DNA of 43,629 bases from Acidobacteria subdivision 13 bacterium RH2 MAG17b. GTDB lineage: Bacteria > Acidobacteriota > Terriglobia > UBA7540. The stretch covers positions 1-43,629 of the forward strand of contig NFUN01000061.1 of assembly GCA_002197525.1 (NCBI GenBank), given 5' to 3'. This document shows positions 1 to 8,803 of this stretch, one piece after another. A model generated the notes under the pieces. The model ran no database searches. It was not told the DNA's origin and saw nothing but the letters and a program-made list of their open reading frames with translations. Both the position numbers and the translations under genes were made by a program. How positions within the stretch are numbered: the first letter of the stretch is position 1; each line of letters opens with the position of its first letter.

Positions 1-3
1 GAC

Positions 4-96
<93 letters not shown>

Positions 97-226
97 GCGC
101 GGGCTGCTCACCAGCTTATCACGGAAAATCCGCGCGCTGGCCGCCGCTACAACAACCAAACTGCACCACTACCGGCTGCTGGCTGGCCGCTCAATCTGGC
201 GGAAACCGCAACCTGGCCAGCGAACG

Positions 227-760
227 TCAAAAGAACAGGTACTTTCGCCATCGCTCGTCGGATTTTCCCATCAAGCGCATGAGCTGGCGGCTGGTGTGCA
301 GAGTAAAAGGCCGCGGGGGGCGCAAAAGTTCGAGGCCGGCCTCCTCGGGCAGCCGGTCGCCCTTCCGGTTGTTGCAGGGATGGCAGCAGGCAACGAGATT
401 GTCCCAGTCGGTCTTTCCGCCACGCGAGCGCGGAACCACGTGATCGAGCGTCAGCTCCCCAGCGGGTAGAGTGCTGCCGCAGAATTGGCAGGTGTAACGG
501 TCGCGCAGCAGAATGTTCTTGCGTGAGAGGGCGCGTGTTTGGCGCGGAATGTGACGGAACTCGCGCAGGCGGATGACGGAAGGGATGCGAATCGTCATGC
601 GCGACGAGTGGACGAAGTTACCGTCCACTTCTTCCGTCGTCGCAACACCCTTGAAGATCAGCACCACGGCGCGCCGTACCGCGGTGACATTGATAGGCTC
701 GTAGGAAGCATTTAGGACAAGCACCGGCGCTTGCAACACACGTTTGTCAGATTCGGGCAC
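227..760 (-). CDS. HNH endonuclease family protein
   Basis: Protein of 177 residues with a C-terminal HNH domain. CxxC pairs at C91/C94 and C126/C129 would bind structural zinc. The catalytic ββα-metal core is visible as [13 protein letters not shown] (D106, H107), then N121 and the NNRKG tail. The first 85 residues are a family-specific N-terminal region. Small standalone HNH proteins of this type are common on bacterial chromosomes; whether they act in restriction, repair or mobile-element control is not established. The best start is GTG at 760; no in-frame ATG lies just upstream and the ribosome-binding site is weak. It is codirectional with the comF-like and dksA-like genes upstream. Family assignment is secure, biological role unknown. 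Confidence 0.9.
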   Translation of the reverse strand: MPESDKRVLQAPVLVLNASYEPINVTAVRRAVVLIFKGVATTEEVDGNFVHSSRMTIRIPSVIRLREFRHIPRQTRALSRKNILLRDRYTCQFCGSTLPAGELTLDHVVPRSRGGKTDWDNLVACCHPCNNRKGDRLPEEAGLELLRPPRPFTLHTSRQLMRLMGKSDERWRKYLFF

Positions 761-862
761 CGTCTGTTCACCATGACTGCGTTCTGCCGGCTGCCGCCGG
801 GTTTCTTCAACCCCCGGACCCGCAGCCCGAGTTACCCGCTGCTTTACTCATCATTATTATCA

Positions 863-1753
863 TCATCCCGCCGGTGGCTCGTCAACAGGCGTCGCCGGAC
901 GACCCGCGTCGGGGAACTGCGGCGTGGCCCGAGCAAGCGTCAGCCCCAGCACCTGGCTTGCTCCAGCTTGCTTCAGCGCGCGAGCACAAGCTGAAATCGT
1001 GGCGCCGGTGGTCATGACATCATCGATCAGGATCACTGAACGGCCCCGGACGCGCTCCGGGTGGCTGACAGCGAACGCGCCGCGCACGTTCTCAAAGCGG
1101 GTGCGATGGCTTAAGCCGGTCTGCGGCCGGGTAGGGAGGGTGCGGCGTAAGCAACTGCTATCAAGCTGCGGCGGCTGTACGCCGCCACGCCCGAGCTTCC
1201 GGCGAAGGCCGTGCGCCAGCAGATCCGCCTGATTGAATCCTCGCTCGCGCTGCCGCGCCGCGTGCAGAGGAACCGGAACGATCAACGGCTGCCCATCAAG
1301 CAAGCGCGATGAAATGCCGGGCCATAGAGAAGCCAACAGCTTCCCAAGGGTGCGGCCCCAGCGTTCGCGCCGGCGGAATTTCACTTCCAAAATCAGCTCG
1401 CGGAGCGGGAACATATAGACGCCGTAGCTCCTCGCCAAGTCAAAATCCGAGGTTCCATTGCGGCACGGCCCGCACAGAGCTTCCGATGAGTCCGCCGCGT
1501 GAACCGAAGCGAATGGGAGTCCGCAACGAGCGCAACCTGCCCCCTGCCACGGCTTCAGCGTTTCCCAGCAGCTTGTGCAGACGCTGATCCAGCCGGGGCT
1601 TGAGGCCTCCTGACCGCAGACTGGGCATAGCGTAGGAAAAATAACAGCGAGGAAGCCTGCTGCGGCCTTAGAGACTGGCGAGGGCCACCGCGAAGCGGGA
1701 CTCTGGGGAACGGTGGAGGAACCGAGGGGAGTAGGAACGGTCGGCATCGGCAT
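863..1753 (-). CDS. ComF family phosphoribosyltransferase-like protein
   Basis: About 296 residues. The N-terminal part holds four zinc-type cysteine pairs (C43/C46, C59/C62, C74/C77, C94/C97), as in ComF/GntX proteins. The C-terminal half is a type I phosphoribosyltransferase domain with the PRPP-binding signature VILIDDVMTTGAT at about residues 240-252. In transformable bacteria ComF helps pass single-stranded DNA inward after uptake; in many others the family has no assigned role. The ORF opens at an ATG at 1753, but AAGGA lies directly against that codon and 5-6 nt before a second in-frame ATG at 1747, so 1747 is the likelier start. No other competence genes are visible, so a competence role cannot be inferred from context. 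Confidence 0.88.
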   Translation of the reverse strand: MPMPTVPTPLGSSTVPQSPASRWPSPVSKAAAGFLAVIFPTLCPVCGQEASSPGWISVCTSCWETLKPWQGAGCARCGLPFASVHAADSSEALCGPCRNGTSDFDLARSYGVYMFPLRELILEVKFRRRERWGRTLGKLLASLWPGISSRLLDGQPLIVPVPLHAARQRERGFNQADLLAHGLRRKLGRGGVQPPQLDSSCLRRTLPTRPQTGLSHRTRFENVRGAFAVSHPERVRGRSVILIDDVMTTGATISACARALKQAGASQVLGLTLARATPQFPDAGRPATPVDEPPAG

Positions 1754-1830
1754 CCTTATGGGCAGGGACGGCAGGCGATCGGGCCGCTTGGTTCAGGCAG
1801 AGAGGGCGTGAAGCCCCAAGCGAAATCCCG

Positions 1831-2184
1831 TCAGAGTTCGCCCTGGTCTTGCTTGGCCTGGCATTCAATGCAGTGGCGAGCCCAAGGGACAGCTTCCAGA
1901 CGCTTCGTCTGAACGTCATCATGGCATTCTACGCAAACGCCATATGTGCCTACCTTGATTCGTTCAAGAGCTTCATTCACCAGAACCAGAATCTGGCGGT
2001 TGTCGTTGCTCTGGTGAAATAAAAATTCCTTGGTATAGGCGTTGGCCGCCTTGTCCGCGAGATCCTGCGTGCCTTCTTCATCGGCCTCGCGGCCTTCCTG
2101 ATCGGATTGCGATACCCTTTGAAGAAGCTCGTTTTGCTTTTCAAGCAAGCGCTTACGGTAAAGTTCAACTTTCTTCTTATCCAT
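1831..2184 (-). CDS. DksA/TraR-family C4 zinc-finger regulator
   Basis: Protein of 117 residues. A predicted N-terminal coiled coil carries the acidic tip motif D41-L-A-D-K-A46, matching the DxxDxA of DksA that reaches the RNA polymerase active site through the secondary channel. The C-terminal finger is C84-x2-C87-x17-C105-x2-C108. At 117 residues it is shorter than E. coli DksA (151) and longer than TraR, so it belongs to the broad DksA/TraR group. The likely role is modulation of transcription initiation, possibly with ppGpp; that part is family knowledge. It lies upstream of the comF-like gene on the same strand with a gap of about 80 bp. Confidence 0.9.
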   Translation of the reverse strand: MDKKKVELYRKRLLEKQNELLQRVSQSDQEGREADEEGTQDLADKAANAYTKEFLFHQSNDNRQILVLVNEALERIKVGTYGVCVECHDDVQTKRLEAVPWARHCIECQAKQDQGEL

Positions 2185-2397
2185 AGCCCTTCCGACATCC
2201 CGTGACGCGATGAGGTTATAAATCCCTTAGTCTACGAGTTGAGGACCTCCAAGTCAAGCGCCTGTGCTTGCGCACTGCCCAAGGACTTTGTTATTCTCCG
2301 GCTCCGTCATACAATGTGGACTCGGGTGCCACCAAGCGCGGCCGCTCTTGAGCTAATCGGTGCGCTGAGGCGCCGGCGCAATTCTCATTTAGCGGAT

Positions 2398-2486
2398 GCG
2401 GGGGTGGCGGAACTGGTAGACGCAAGGGACTTAAAATCCCTCGGCCCGCAAGGGCTGTGCGGGTTCGATTCCCGCCCTCCGCACCA
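2398..2486 (+). tRNA. tRNA-Leu (anticodon UAA), CCA encoded
   Basis: The 89-nt molecule has acceptor stem GCGGGGG paired with CCTCCGC, an anticodon stem AGGGA/TCCCT enclosing loop CTTAAAA (anticodon TAA), a long variable arm, T-arm GTTCGATTC and an encoded CCA. It decodes UUA and UUG. The antisense strand gives an open frame containing ESNPHSP, a well-known spurious translation of leucine tRNA genes. Confidence 0.96.
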
Positions 2487-2876
2487 GGCTTTTCTATTGC
2501 TCATATTCACCTCGGGTTGAACACGCCTCCCTGCGTTCAGGTTGTTCAGCAATCCGTTCACATCACGGCGCCAGGGCTGCCGAATGGCCTCCTGCCAGTC
2601 TTTGGGGTAGGCACAATAGCTTTCCTGCGTAGATCCCAAAGAGTTTCGTGCGCCGGCAAGCGTCTGCAACGCAGGGTTGCATCTGTGCGCGTTGAAAGCT
2701 AATACAAACGCATTGGTTGATGTGACGCCACTCTGGTGCGCCGGTGTCTCCACCGGCGAAAAACCGGCGATGACGACATCGCCGCACCAGCAGGCATCAC
2801 GCCACTTAATGCGTTTGCATTAGGTTGCTGAACTAGGCACTTCATAGGCTAACAATATTACCCACTGGGCGCTCAA
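2487..2876. other. Intergenic region with one 125-bp repeat copy
   Basis: Between tRNA-Leu and the lipoprotein promoter there is no convincing gene. Positions 2699-2823 are the 125-bp terminal-inverted-repeat element listed separately. The remaining 200 bp next to the tRNA encode a minus-strand open frame with no recognisable motif. It could be a gene remnant, since the 3' side of a tRNA is a common integration site, but no integrase signature is visible. Confidence 0.5.
2699..2823 (+). repeat. 125-bp palindromic element, copy A (MITE-like)
   Basis: The element begins CTAATACAAACGCATT and ends AATGCGTTTGCATTAG, so its ends are near-perfect inverted repeats. Inside are a second inverted pair (GTGACGCCAC / the complement of ATCACGCCAC) and a GC-rich core with CGCCGGTGTC and ACATCGCCGCACCAG. 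The same 125-bp unit recurs at 31940-32064 (inverted) and 42664-42788 (same orientation). All three copies have exactly the same length. It encodes no transposase and would have to be moved in trans. Confidence 0.9.
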
Positions 2877-2905
2877 TTGACACCTTCGAGAACCCTCTGT
2901 TAAAT
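2877..2905 (+). promoter_or_regulatory. Candidate sigma-70 promoter for the lipoprotein/ABC cluster
   Basis: A perfect -35 box TTGACA (2877-2882) is followed after 17 bp by TTAAAT (2900-2905), a 4/6 match to TATAAT. Initiation would fall near 2912, about 27 nt before the proposed CTG start of the first gene. It begins about 50 bp after the 125-bp element ends. Confidence 0.5.
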
Positions 2906-2938
2906 TCGAGGACAGGTCGAGATTCGCCAAGGGGTTTT

Positions 2939-3835
2939 CTGCCGATACGCCAGCGGTTTCAAAACATCCCCGTCCTCTTTCTGCTCGCCCTGCAAACGTT
3001 GGGTTGCGCCGTGAGCCAGACACGGCACATCGCCCGGTCTCAAGCGCCGTCCCCGCCGCGAGAGGCTTCTGTGGCGCAACTGGTCGCGGAGATTAATTCG
3101 CAAAGCGGCGCCGTCCGCAGCTTCACGGCCACGGTGGACTTGGAACCGTCAGCCGGATCGGCGTACTCCGGCGTAATTAAGCAATATCACGATGTGCGCG
3201 GCTTCATTCTGACCGAGCGGCCCGAATGGATCCGCATGGTAGGGCAGGCGCCTGTTGTACGCACCGACATCTTCGATATGGTTTCCGACGGCAAGCGCTT
3301 TAGCCTCTACATTCCTTCCCGGAACAAGTTTTACGTGGGACCGACAACGCTGACAACGCCTTCCCGGAATTCGCTTGAAAACCTCCGCCCCCAACACGTC
3401 CTGGACGCGCTGCTGCTGCAACCTCTCGACGCCGCGCGAGCATGCTATTTTCGGGAAGAAGCCTCGCAGGGAATTGAGCAGGACTACGTGATTACGGAGA
3501 TTAGCGGCTGCGGACCAGGGCCGGTGCGCCTGAAGCGCAAAATTTGGTTTGACCGCTCAAACCTGGCAATCTCCCGCGTCCAGCTTTATGGAGTAGACGG
3601 CAGATATTTGGAGGACATTCGCTATTCCGATTACAGAGATTTCGGCGGCGTGCGCTATCCAGCGCAGATAGCCATCCAGCGGCCTGTTGAGGATTATTTC
3701 TTGACCATCAGGATTCTCAATGCGCGCTTCAACCAGCCTCTTCCGCTTTCCAAATTCACGCTCACAAAACCCCAAAGCGCACAGGAGATAGACCTGGGTT
3801 CGCCGGGCGATGCGGAGGTTTCCCATGGTCGGTAG
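2939..3835 (+). CDS. Probable lipoprotein with LolA/LolB-like fold
   Basis: A β-rich protein of about 278 residues from the first standard start (TTG 2999). The open frame continues upstream and encodes a lipoprotein signal: basic RQRF, hydrophobic IPVLFLLAL, then a lipobox-like TLGC. That signal needs a start near 2939, where only CTG is available, preceded by AAGGGG at a spacing of 4 nt. The start is therefore inferred. The mature part has patterns like LolA/LolB and DUF4292 proteins (R-P-E-W-I-R strand, then DGKRFSLYIPSRNKFYVG). Downstream, and overlapping its 3' end, is the FtsX-type permease. It may act as an outer-membrane acceptor of lipoproteins or lipids, by context only. It could equally be an unrelated β-barrel-cup lipoprotein. 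Confidence 0.7.
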   Translation: MPIRQRFQNIPVLFLLALQTLGCAVSQTRHIARSQAPSPPREASVAQLVAEINSQSGAVRSFTATVDLEPSAGSAYSGVIKQYHDVRGFILTERPEWIRMVGQAPVVRTDIFDMVSDGKRFSLYIPSRNKFYVGPTTLTTPSRNSLENLRPQHVLDALLLQPLDAARACYFREEASQGIEQDYVITEISGCGPGPVRLKRKIWFDRSNLAISRVQLYGVDGRYLEDIRYSDYRDFGGVRYPAQIAIQRPVEDYFLTIRILNARFNQPLPLSKFTLTKPQSAQEIDLGSPGDAEVSHGR

Positions 3836-4925
3836 GATGATCGTCGCCAACGTCTTCCACCGGCCTGTGCGGACGGCGGTCAGTATCCTCGCAGTTGCTA
3901 TTGAGGTGGGAATGGTGCTGCTTGTGGTGGGCATGACCACAGGCGTGTTGAGCGAAAGCGCCAAGCGCGTGGAAGGCGTGGGCGCGGAAATCATGGTGCA
4001 GCCGCCTGGAGCATCGTTTTTCCTGGGCGTCACCGCCGCCCCTATGCCTGCCAAGATCGCCGGTCGGCTGGAAGAGATACCCCACGTCGCCAAGGTGGCG
4101 CCCGTCCTTTTGCAATTCAATACCAGCGGCGGATTGAATCTGATTTATGGGATCGACATGGAGACTTTTGACCAGGTAAGCGGAGGGTTTGTCTATTATT
4201 CCGGCGGCCCGCTTAAGAACACCTGGGACATTTTGGTGGATGATTTTTACGCCCGCGCCAATAACGTGAAAGTGGGTGACACGCTGAACCTGCTGAACCA
4301 CGATTTCCACGTCTGCGGCATCGTCCAGCACGGCAAGGGCGCCCGGCTCTTCATCTCGCTCTCAACCGCGCAGCAGATGACCGGCGCGCTGGACCGGGCG
4401 TCGATCTTCTTCGTGAAATGCACGGACCCCGTTTACACAAGCGAAGTTCTGGGTTCTATCCGCAAGCTGCTGCCCCGTTACCAGGTGCTGTCGGTGAGAG
4501 AATATATGTCCATGATGACGTCGAACAGCCTTCCGGCGCTCGCGGACTTCGTCACCACCATGATCGCGGTTGCGGTGGGCATCGGATTTCTGGTCATTTT
4601 CCTGTCCATGTACACCACCATTACGGAACGCACGCGCGAGATCGGCATCCTGAAGTCCCTTGGCGCTTCCAAGATCTACATCATCCAAGCGATTCTGGAA
4701 GAGGCTGGACTGATGTCAATTGCGGGAATCGCCGTGGGTTATGCGGGCACGCTGCTTGTGAAAAGGTTGATTGTCTCGTACTTCCCGACGCTCCCGGTTC
4801 ACCTTACAATAGATTGGGTCTTGCGGGCTGCCGTATTGGCGCTAGTTGGCAGCCTAATCGGAGCCTTTTATCCAGCGCTACGGGCGGCGCAACTGGATCC
4901 GGTTGACGCGCTCGGCTACGAGTAG
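3825..4925 (+). CDS. ABC transporter permease, FtsX/MacB/LolC-E type
   Basis: About 366 residues with the topology of LolC/E and MacB permeases: one N-terminal membrane segment (about residues 17-37), a periplasmic domain of some 200 residues, then three C-terminal membrane segments forming the FtsX domain. Hallmarks are [13 protein letters not shown] in the coupling region and [14 protein letters not shown] at the C-terminus. ATG 3825 is preferred because GGAGG lies 6 nt upstream; an earlier in-frame ATG at 3810 lacks a site. The start lies inside the end of the lipoprotein gene, which suggests translational coupling. It likely pairs with the ATPase at 5039 to drive extraction or export of an envelope substrate. 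Confidence 0.9.
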   Translation: MVGRMIVANVFHRPVRTAVSILAVAIEVGMVLLVVGMTTGVLSESAKRVEGVGAEIMVQPPGASFFLGVTAAPMPAKIAGRLEEIPHVAKVAPVLLQFNTSGGLNLIYGIDMETFDQVSGGFVYYSGGPLKNTWDILVDDFYARANNVKVGDTLNLLNHDFHVCGIVQHGKGARLFISLSTAQQMTGALDRASIFFVKCTDPVYTSEVLGSIRKLLPRYQVLSVREYMSMMTSNSLPALADFVTTMIAVAVGIGFLVIFLSMYTTITERTREIGILKSLGASKIYIIQAILEEAGLMSIAGIAVGYAGTLLVKRLIVSYFPTLPVHLTIDWVLRAAVLALVGSLIGAFYPALRAAQLDPVDALGYE

Positions 4926-5038
4926 GCGAATCCACGGCACGGTGGGTTTTTTGCCGATCCAGGCTCCTATTGCGGAAGCCTTCTGCTGTGGCTCTGCTAG
5001 GACCATCTCCCAGGCCCGGCTGCAGCGAAGTAAGCCGC

Positions 5039-5764
5039 ATGGCAGAGCAGCGCAGAGTGACGGGGAAGGCCGCCCGGCCGCGCACGAAAAAAGTGGAACC
5101 GATTATCGTCACTCACGAGTTGAAGAAGGCCTACCGGGTGGGCAAGGTGGAAACGCTCGCCCTGCGCGGCGTCAACCTGCATGTGCAGGAAGGTGAATTC
5201 GTCGCCATTGTAGGCCCCTCCGGCTGCGGCAAGTCCACGTTGCTACATTTGTTGGGAGGCCTGACTTCACCAACCAGCGGCAAGATTCTGGTTGACGGCA
5301 ACGACTTCAGCTCCATGACGGATGCCGAACGCACGCGCTTCCGCCGCCATAAGGTCGGCTTCGTGTTTCAGCGCTTCAACCTGCTCCCCACGCTGACGGC
5401 GAGGCAGAATATCCATTTGGCTCAGCACATTCAGGGTAATGGATTCAATCCTCACCGGTTCGAAATGGTCGTGGAGATGCTGGGGATTGCGAGCCGCCTC
5501 GACAACCGCCCGTACGCGCTTTCCGGCGGCGAACAACAGCGGGTGGCCATTGCACGCGCAGTCATTTGCGAGCCGAAAATCCTGTTGGCTGATGAGCCCA
5601 CCGGAAATCTGGACACCGAAAATTCCCAGGCGGTCCTCGCCATGATGCGCACCTTGAATCGCTCGCTGGAGCAGACCATTTTGATGATCACGCACAATCC
5701 TGAGGCGGCGGCGGTGGCGGATCGCATCATCCGAATGCGAGACGGCCAAATTGTTGATGATTGA
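5039..5764 (+). CDS. ABC transporter ATP-binding protein, LolD/MacB type
   Basis: A 241-residue nucleotide-binding subunit with Walker [11 protein letters not shown]-loop [10 protein letters not shown], signature LSGGEQQR, Walker [13 protein letters not shown] and H-loop THNP. The [10 protein letters not shown] form and the short length are typical of LolD, FtsE and MacB partners of FtsX-like permeases. The open frame extends back to a TTG at 4970, but the extra residues do not resemble the family, so ATG 5039 is chosen. It lies 113 bp after the permease on the same strand and is its obvious ATPase. Confidence 0.92.
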   Translation: MAEQRRVTGKAARPRTKKVEPIIVTHELKKAYRVGKVETLALRGVNLHVQEGEFVAIVGPSGCGKSTLLHLLGGLTSPTSGKILVDGNDFSSMTDAERTRFRRHKVGFVFQRFNLLPTLTARQNIHLAQHIQGNGFNPHRFEMVVEMLGIASRLDNRPYALSGGEQQRVAIARAVICEPKILLADEPTGNLDTENSQAVLAMMRTLNRSLEQTILMITHNPEAAAVADRIIRMRDGQIVDD

Positions 5765-5803
5765 TTTGGAATCAGTTCTCGGTTATTTTCTAACGGTTGA
5801 AAC

Positions 5804-6265
5804 ATGGCGGAAAGCATGGAATTTCACGATAGACCCCTGCCAGGCGCTCTCGCCCCTGAAGGCTTGAGTGCGGGCCGCCGCGTCTGGGAAAAGGTGAAAC
5901 TGGTTGTCAGCCGGTCCCTTTTCTGGTCTTACGAGCGCGGTTCCTGGCAATACGACCTGATCTGCGCCTTTATTCTCGCGTTTATCTTTCTCACCCCGGC
6001 TTCATGGTTTCATGACCGGCCCACGCTCGGCCTCACGAACCTTCGCAACACCCAGGGCATCATCGAAATCGGACGAGCCAGCGATGGCTGGCACTATCTG
6101 GTGGATGCCCGCCTCGCTTCCTCCCTGGCTCCCCTTCAGCCGAAAGACGCCGTCCAGCGGATTCTCGAACTCCGCCTCCACAAGCCAGTCGAAATAAAAT
6201 CCATCATCGCTCTGCGTGACCGGAACAACGTCATCCTCGGTTATACTGTGGTGTTGGCGCGTTAA
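5804..6265 (+). CDS. Conserved one-TM protein of unknown function
   Basis: Protein of 153 residues, family not recognised. A hydrophilic N-terminus of about 50 residues precedes a single membrane helix (YDLICAFILAFIFLTPASW). A soluble domain of about 80 residues follows, ending in β-like segments (IIALRDRNNVILGYTVVLAR). It sits between the LolD-like ATPase (39-bp gap) and the LolA-like gene on the same strand, so it probably belongs to that envelope module, perhaps as an inner-membrane accessory factor. That role is inferred from position only. Confidence 0.75.
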   Translation: MAESMEFHDRPLPGALAPEGLSAGRRVWEKVKLVVSRSLFWSYERGSWQYDLICAFILAFIFLTPASWFHDRPTLGLTNLRNTQGIIEIGRASDGWHYLVDARLASSLAPLQPKDAVQRILELRLHKPVEIKSIIALRDRNNVILGYTVVLAR

Positions 6266-6466
6266 TTGGCGCGTAATTGCGAGCCTCTCCGGCGGGGTTG
6301 GTTGCCGTGCTCTATCAACAACGTCCGGTTGCCGCTTGAAACCTTCTCAACTTGGCGTTCGTCTTCATTCTTGAGGAATGTCTGAGCAGGTGAAGTCAAG
6401 CCGCTCAGCCTTACTTTTTCTGAATACCGTCTTCGAAATCCGATTCTTGCCGGGGAATGGAGGCAA

Positions 6467-7192
6467 TTGAAGCTCAGCGCTGTCCGACTTCGCGCCGCAT
6501 TCATGCTGATGGGCATCATGGCGCTGCCTGCGGGACTACGCGGCGCTGGCATGTTCAGCCAGGCCGTTCACAAGATTCCTCTCACCGTGGGCGACGTTCT
6601 GTCACATATGGACGATGCCGCGCGGCGTTTGAAGACCATTTCCGCACGCCTCAGCTATACCACCGTCACCGTGCTCGTGAACGATCGGGCCACTCAGAGT
6701 GGATATCTCTTTTTCCGCAAGGGAAGGCGTCCGGAAGTCCTGGTCCGGTTTTCCAAACCAGAGACCAAGGTGATCCTGTTCAAAAAGAACCGGGCTGAAG
6801 TCTATTACCCGCGAATCAATCAAATTCAGGAATATGATCTCGAGAAGCGCCGCGATCTACTGCAGCAGTTTCTGTTGCTGGGTTTCGGCACAGGAAGCGG
6901 GAAACTCGAGGGAACTTACCACGTGCGGTACTTAGGTGAGAAAACGTTGGGCGGAACCATGACGCCCGTTCTGGAACTGACCCCGATTCCAAAAGACGTC
7001 GCCGCCCAGCTCAGCAAAGTGGACTTGTGGATCAGTCCGCAATCATGGCTTCCCGTCCAGCAGGAGTTTTTTGAAGCCAGCGGCGATTACCTGATCGCGA
7101 GCTATAGCCATATGCGAATTAATGAACCCCTCGGATCGTCCACTTTCAAGATTCGAGCCAAGCATGGCGCCGAACGGGTGAAAATGAATTAG
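6467..7192 (+). CDS. LolA-like outer-membrane lipoprotein-sorting protein
   Basis: Protein of 241 residues with an N-terminal signal peptide (basic start, hydrophobic FMLMGIMALPAGL, Ala-rich cleavage region). It is followed by a LolA-type unclosed β-barrel pattern: SARLSYTTVTV, GYLFFRKGRRPEVLVRF, KVILFKKNRAEVYYP, and later VDLWISPQSWLPVQQEFF. Such proteins carry lipoproteins or lipids across the periplasm. The start is TTG at 6467, with GGAGG just upstream (spacing only 3 nt). It is the last gene of the plus-strand module with the lipoprotein, permease and ATPase. The family match is by pattern; confidence in a LolA-like fold is moderate to high, in true LolA function low. Confidence 0.78.
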   Translation: MKLSAVRLRAAFMLMGIMALPAGLRGAGMFSQAVHKIPLTVGDVLSHMDDAARRLKTISARLSYTTVTVLVNDRATQSGYLFFRKGRRPEVLVRFSKPETKVILFKKNRAEVYYPRINQIQEYDLEKRRDLLQQFLLLGFGTGSGKLEGTYHVRYLGEKTLGGTMTPVLELTPIPKDVAAQLSKVDLWISPQSWLPVQQEFFEASGDYLIASYSHMRINEPLGSSTFKIRAKHGAERVKMN

Positions 7193-7488
7193 CGCCGCCT
7201 AGGGCAAGGAATCACGGCGCATCGGATGCTCGCGGTTGCCGCGCAAATAACGTCTTTTCCTTACTTCAACTTAACGCATGGGTCAGCGGTTCGGGGCGAT
7301 TTTTTCTCCGTTCAGTAGGGTTGGCATTGTCAGAAGGTAGCGGGCGGGCGTAGCGTTAATGAGACGCTTGAAAGATCCACTGGGCGTTTTTATGGGTAGC
7401 ATTCAAGCCGGAAAGGCGTGAGCCGCTCATAAATGCAGTGCATCCTTCGCCTCTCCGTGCACAGCTTTACGAAAGGTTTGGATTTGCA

Positions 7489-8529
7489 ATGAACCGGTTG
7501 GCGCTTCGCCGGAAAATTCGATTCGCTCATCTCCGGCTCCGGGAGCTGCGGATGATCGCACGAGGGCTTCTCTCCACCCGGCATCCTATTGATGTTCACC
7601 TGATCCCCATCCGCAGGTGCAACCTCTCTTGCGGCTACTGCAACGAGTTTGACGATTTCTCAAAGCCCGTTCCGATCGAGGAGTTGCGGAAACGCGTCAA
7701 TCACCTCGCGAATTTAGGTGCTTCCATCGTCACGATCAGCGGCGGAGAGCCTTTGCTCCATCCTGAGTTGGATGACCTGATTCGCGCCATCCGCCGCCGC
7801 GGCATGATCGCCGGCCTCATCACCAACGGTTACTTGCTTACTCCGGACCGCGTCCAGCGGCTGAACCGCGCCGGCCTGGACCACATGCAGATCAGCATCG
7901 ATAACGTCCAGCCAGACGACGTTTCCAACAAGAGCCTTAAGGTGCTGGACAAAAAGCTTCAGGTACTTGCAGCGCACGCCGAATTCGGCGTGAACATCAA
8001 CTCCGTGCTGGGCAGCGCCATTCGCAATCCGGAGGACGCCATCGCCGTCGCCCGCCGCGCCGTGGCCCTAGGCTTTACGACTACCGTGGGCGTCATTCAC
8101 GACCATTCCGGCCAGCTCATGCCGCTGAATTCGCGGCAGCAGGAGATTTTTGACGAGGTCGCGGCGATGGATAAGCGCTCTTATGCGCGCTTCTATGAAA
8201 TCTTCCAAAGGAACATCGCGCGCGGCAAGGAAAACCGCTGGCGCTGCCGCGCCGGGAGCCGCTACCTCTACGTCTGCGAGGATGGCCTGGTCCACTACTG
8301 CTCGCAGCAGCGCGGCTATCCGGCTATTCCGCTCGAGGACTACACTCCCGCCCACATCGAGCACGAGTATTTTACCGAAAAGGCCTGCGCCCCCCGCTGC
8401 ACCGTCTCATGCGTACAGGTGATCGGGATATTTGACAACTGGCGCCACCCGCAGACTCGCAAAGCGTTTGACCGGGCCTCCACTCCCCTCGTTCAGCTTG
8501 AGTCCGAGCTTGCCGGGAAGAATTCCTAA
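7489..8529 (+). CDS. Radical SAM protein with C-terminal cysteine cluster
   Basis: About 346 residues. The radical SAM cluster motif is C44-x3-C48-x2-C51 (RRCNLSCGYC), followed by the SAM-binding GGEP and a TIM-barrel pattern. The C-terminal part has additional cysteines (WRCRAGSRYLYVC, HYCSQQ, ACAPRCTVSC), resembling a SPASM-like auxiliary cluster domain. Radical SAM enzymes of this architecture often modify peptides or act in cofactor and lipid synthesis; the substrate cannot be read here. The frame opens at a GTG at 7438, but ATG 7489 gives the more usual N-terminus and has GGA at a reasonable distance. It stands alone, with about 295 bp upstream that hold no clear gene. Confidence 0.88.
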   Translation: MNRLALRRKIRFAHLRLRELRMIARGLLSTRHPIDVHLIPIRRCNLSCGYCNEFDDFSKPVPIEELRKRVNHLANLGASIVTISGGEPLLHPELDDLIRAIRRRGMIAGLITNGYLLTPDRVQRLNRAGLDHMQISIDNVQPDDVSNKSLKVLDKKLQVLAAHAEFGVNINSVLGSAIRNPEDAIAVARRAVALGFTTTVGVIHDHSGQLMPLNSRQQEIFDEVAAMDKRSYARFYEIFQRNIARGKENRWRCRAGSRYLYVCEDGLVHYCSQQRGYPAIPLEDYTPAHIEHEYFTEKACAPRCTVSCVQVIGIFDNWRHPQTRKAFDRASTPLVQLESELAGKNS

Positions 8530-8697
8530 CCCTTTCTCATTCCGGTGGCTTGCCGCAAGGGCAGGCAATCCATGCAAGTTGCATCGTCATTGGTGCAAAA
8601 GTGGCGAGGGGCCGTCAAGCAACTCCTCTTTCTGCCGGATGTGCGGGGGCCGAAAGGCGATATGAATGCGTCATGGGGGTCGCGCGCCATTGTGCGA

Positions 8698-8717
8698 TAG
8701 CGTAGTATACTACGCTA
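8698..8717. repeat. 20-bp perfect palindrome
   Basis: TAGCGTAGTATACTACGCTA is perfectly self-complementary about TATA. It could be a dimeric regulator operator or a cruciform, but no adjacent gene start uses it: it lies about 170 bp after the radical SAM stop codon and 1 kb before the next gene. Confidence 0.6.
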
Positions 8718-8803
8718 GCTATGCTGGTGCAAGGAAAGGAAGGGCATTCCGGGAATTGGTTCTTCATGGGCTGGAAGCCCATGCCACTCCGGGTGGACGT
8801 GGG

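Noticed and set aside
2385-2753. Minus-strand frame containing ESNPHSP
   Set aside because: This is the antisense translation of the tRNA-Leu gene extended into repeat sequence; a known annotation artefact.
2563-2787. Minus-strand frame starting MRRCRHRRFF, repeated at 42561-42752
   Set aside because: Lies in the 125-bp element copies; treated as repeat-derived, though the conserved frame is noted as a finding.
3810-3824. ATG 3810 as the permease start
   Set aside because: ATG 3825 has GGAGG at 6 nt, while 3810 has no site; the GGAGG itself lies within the extension.
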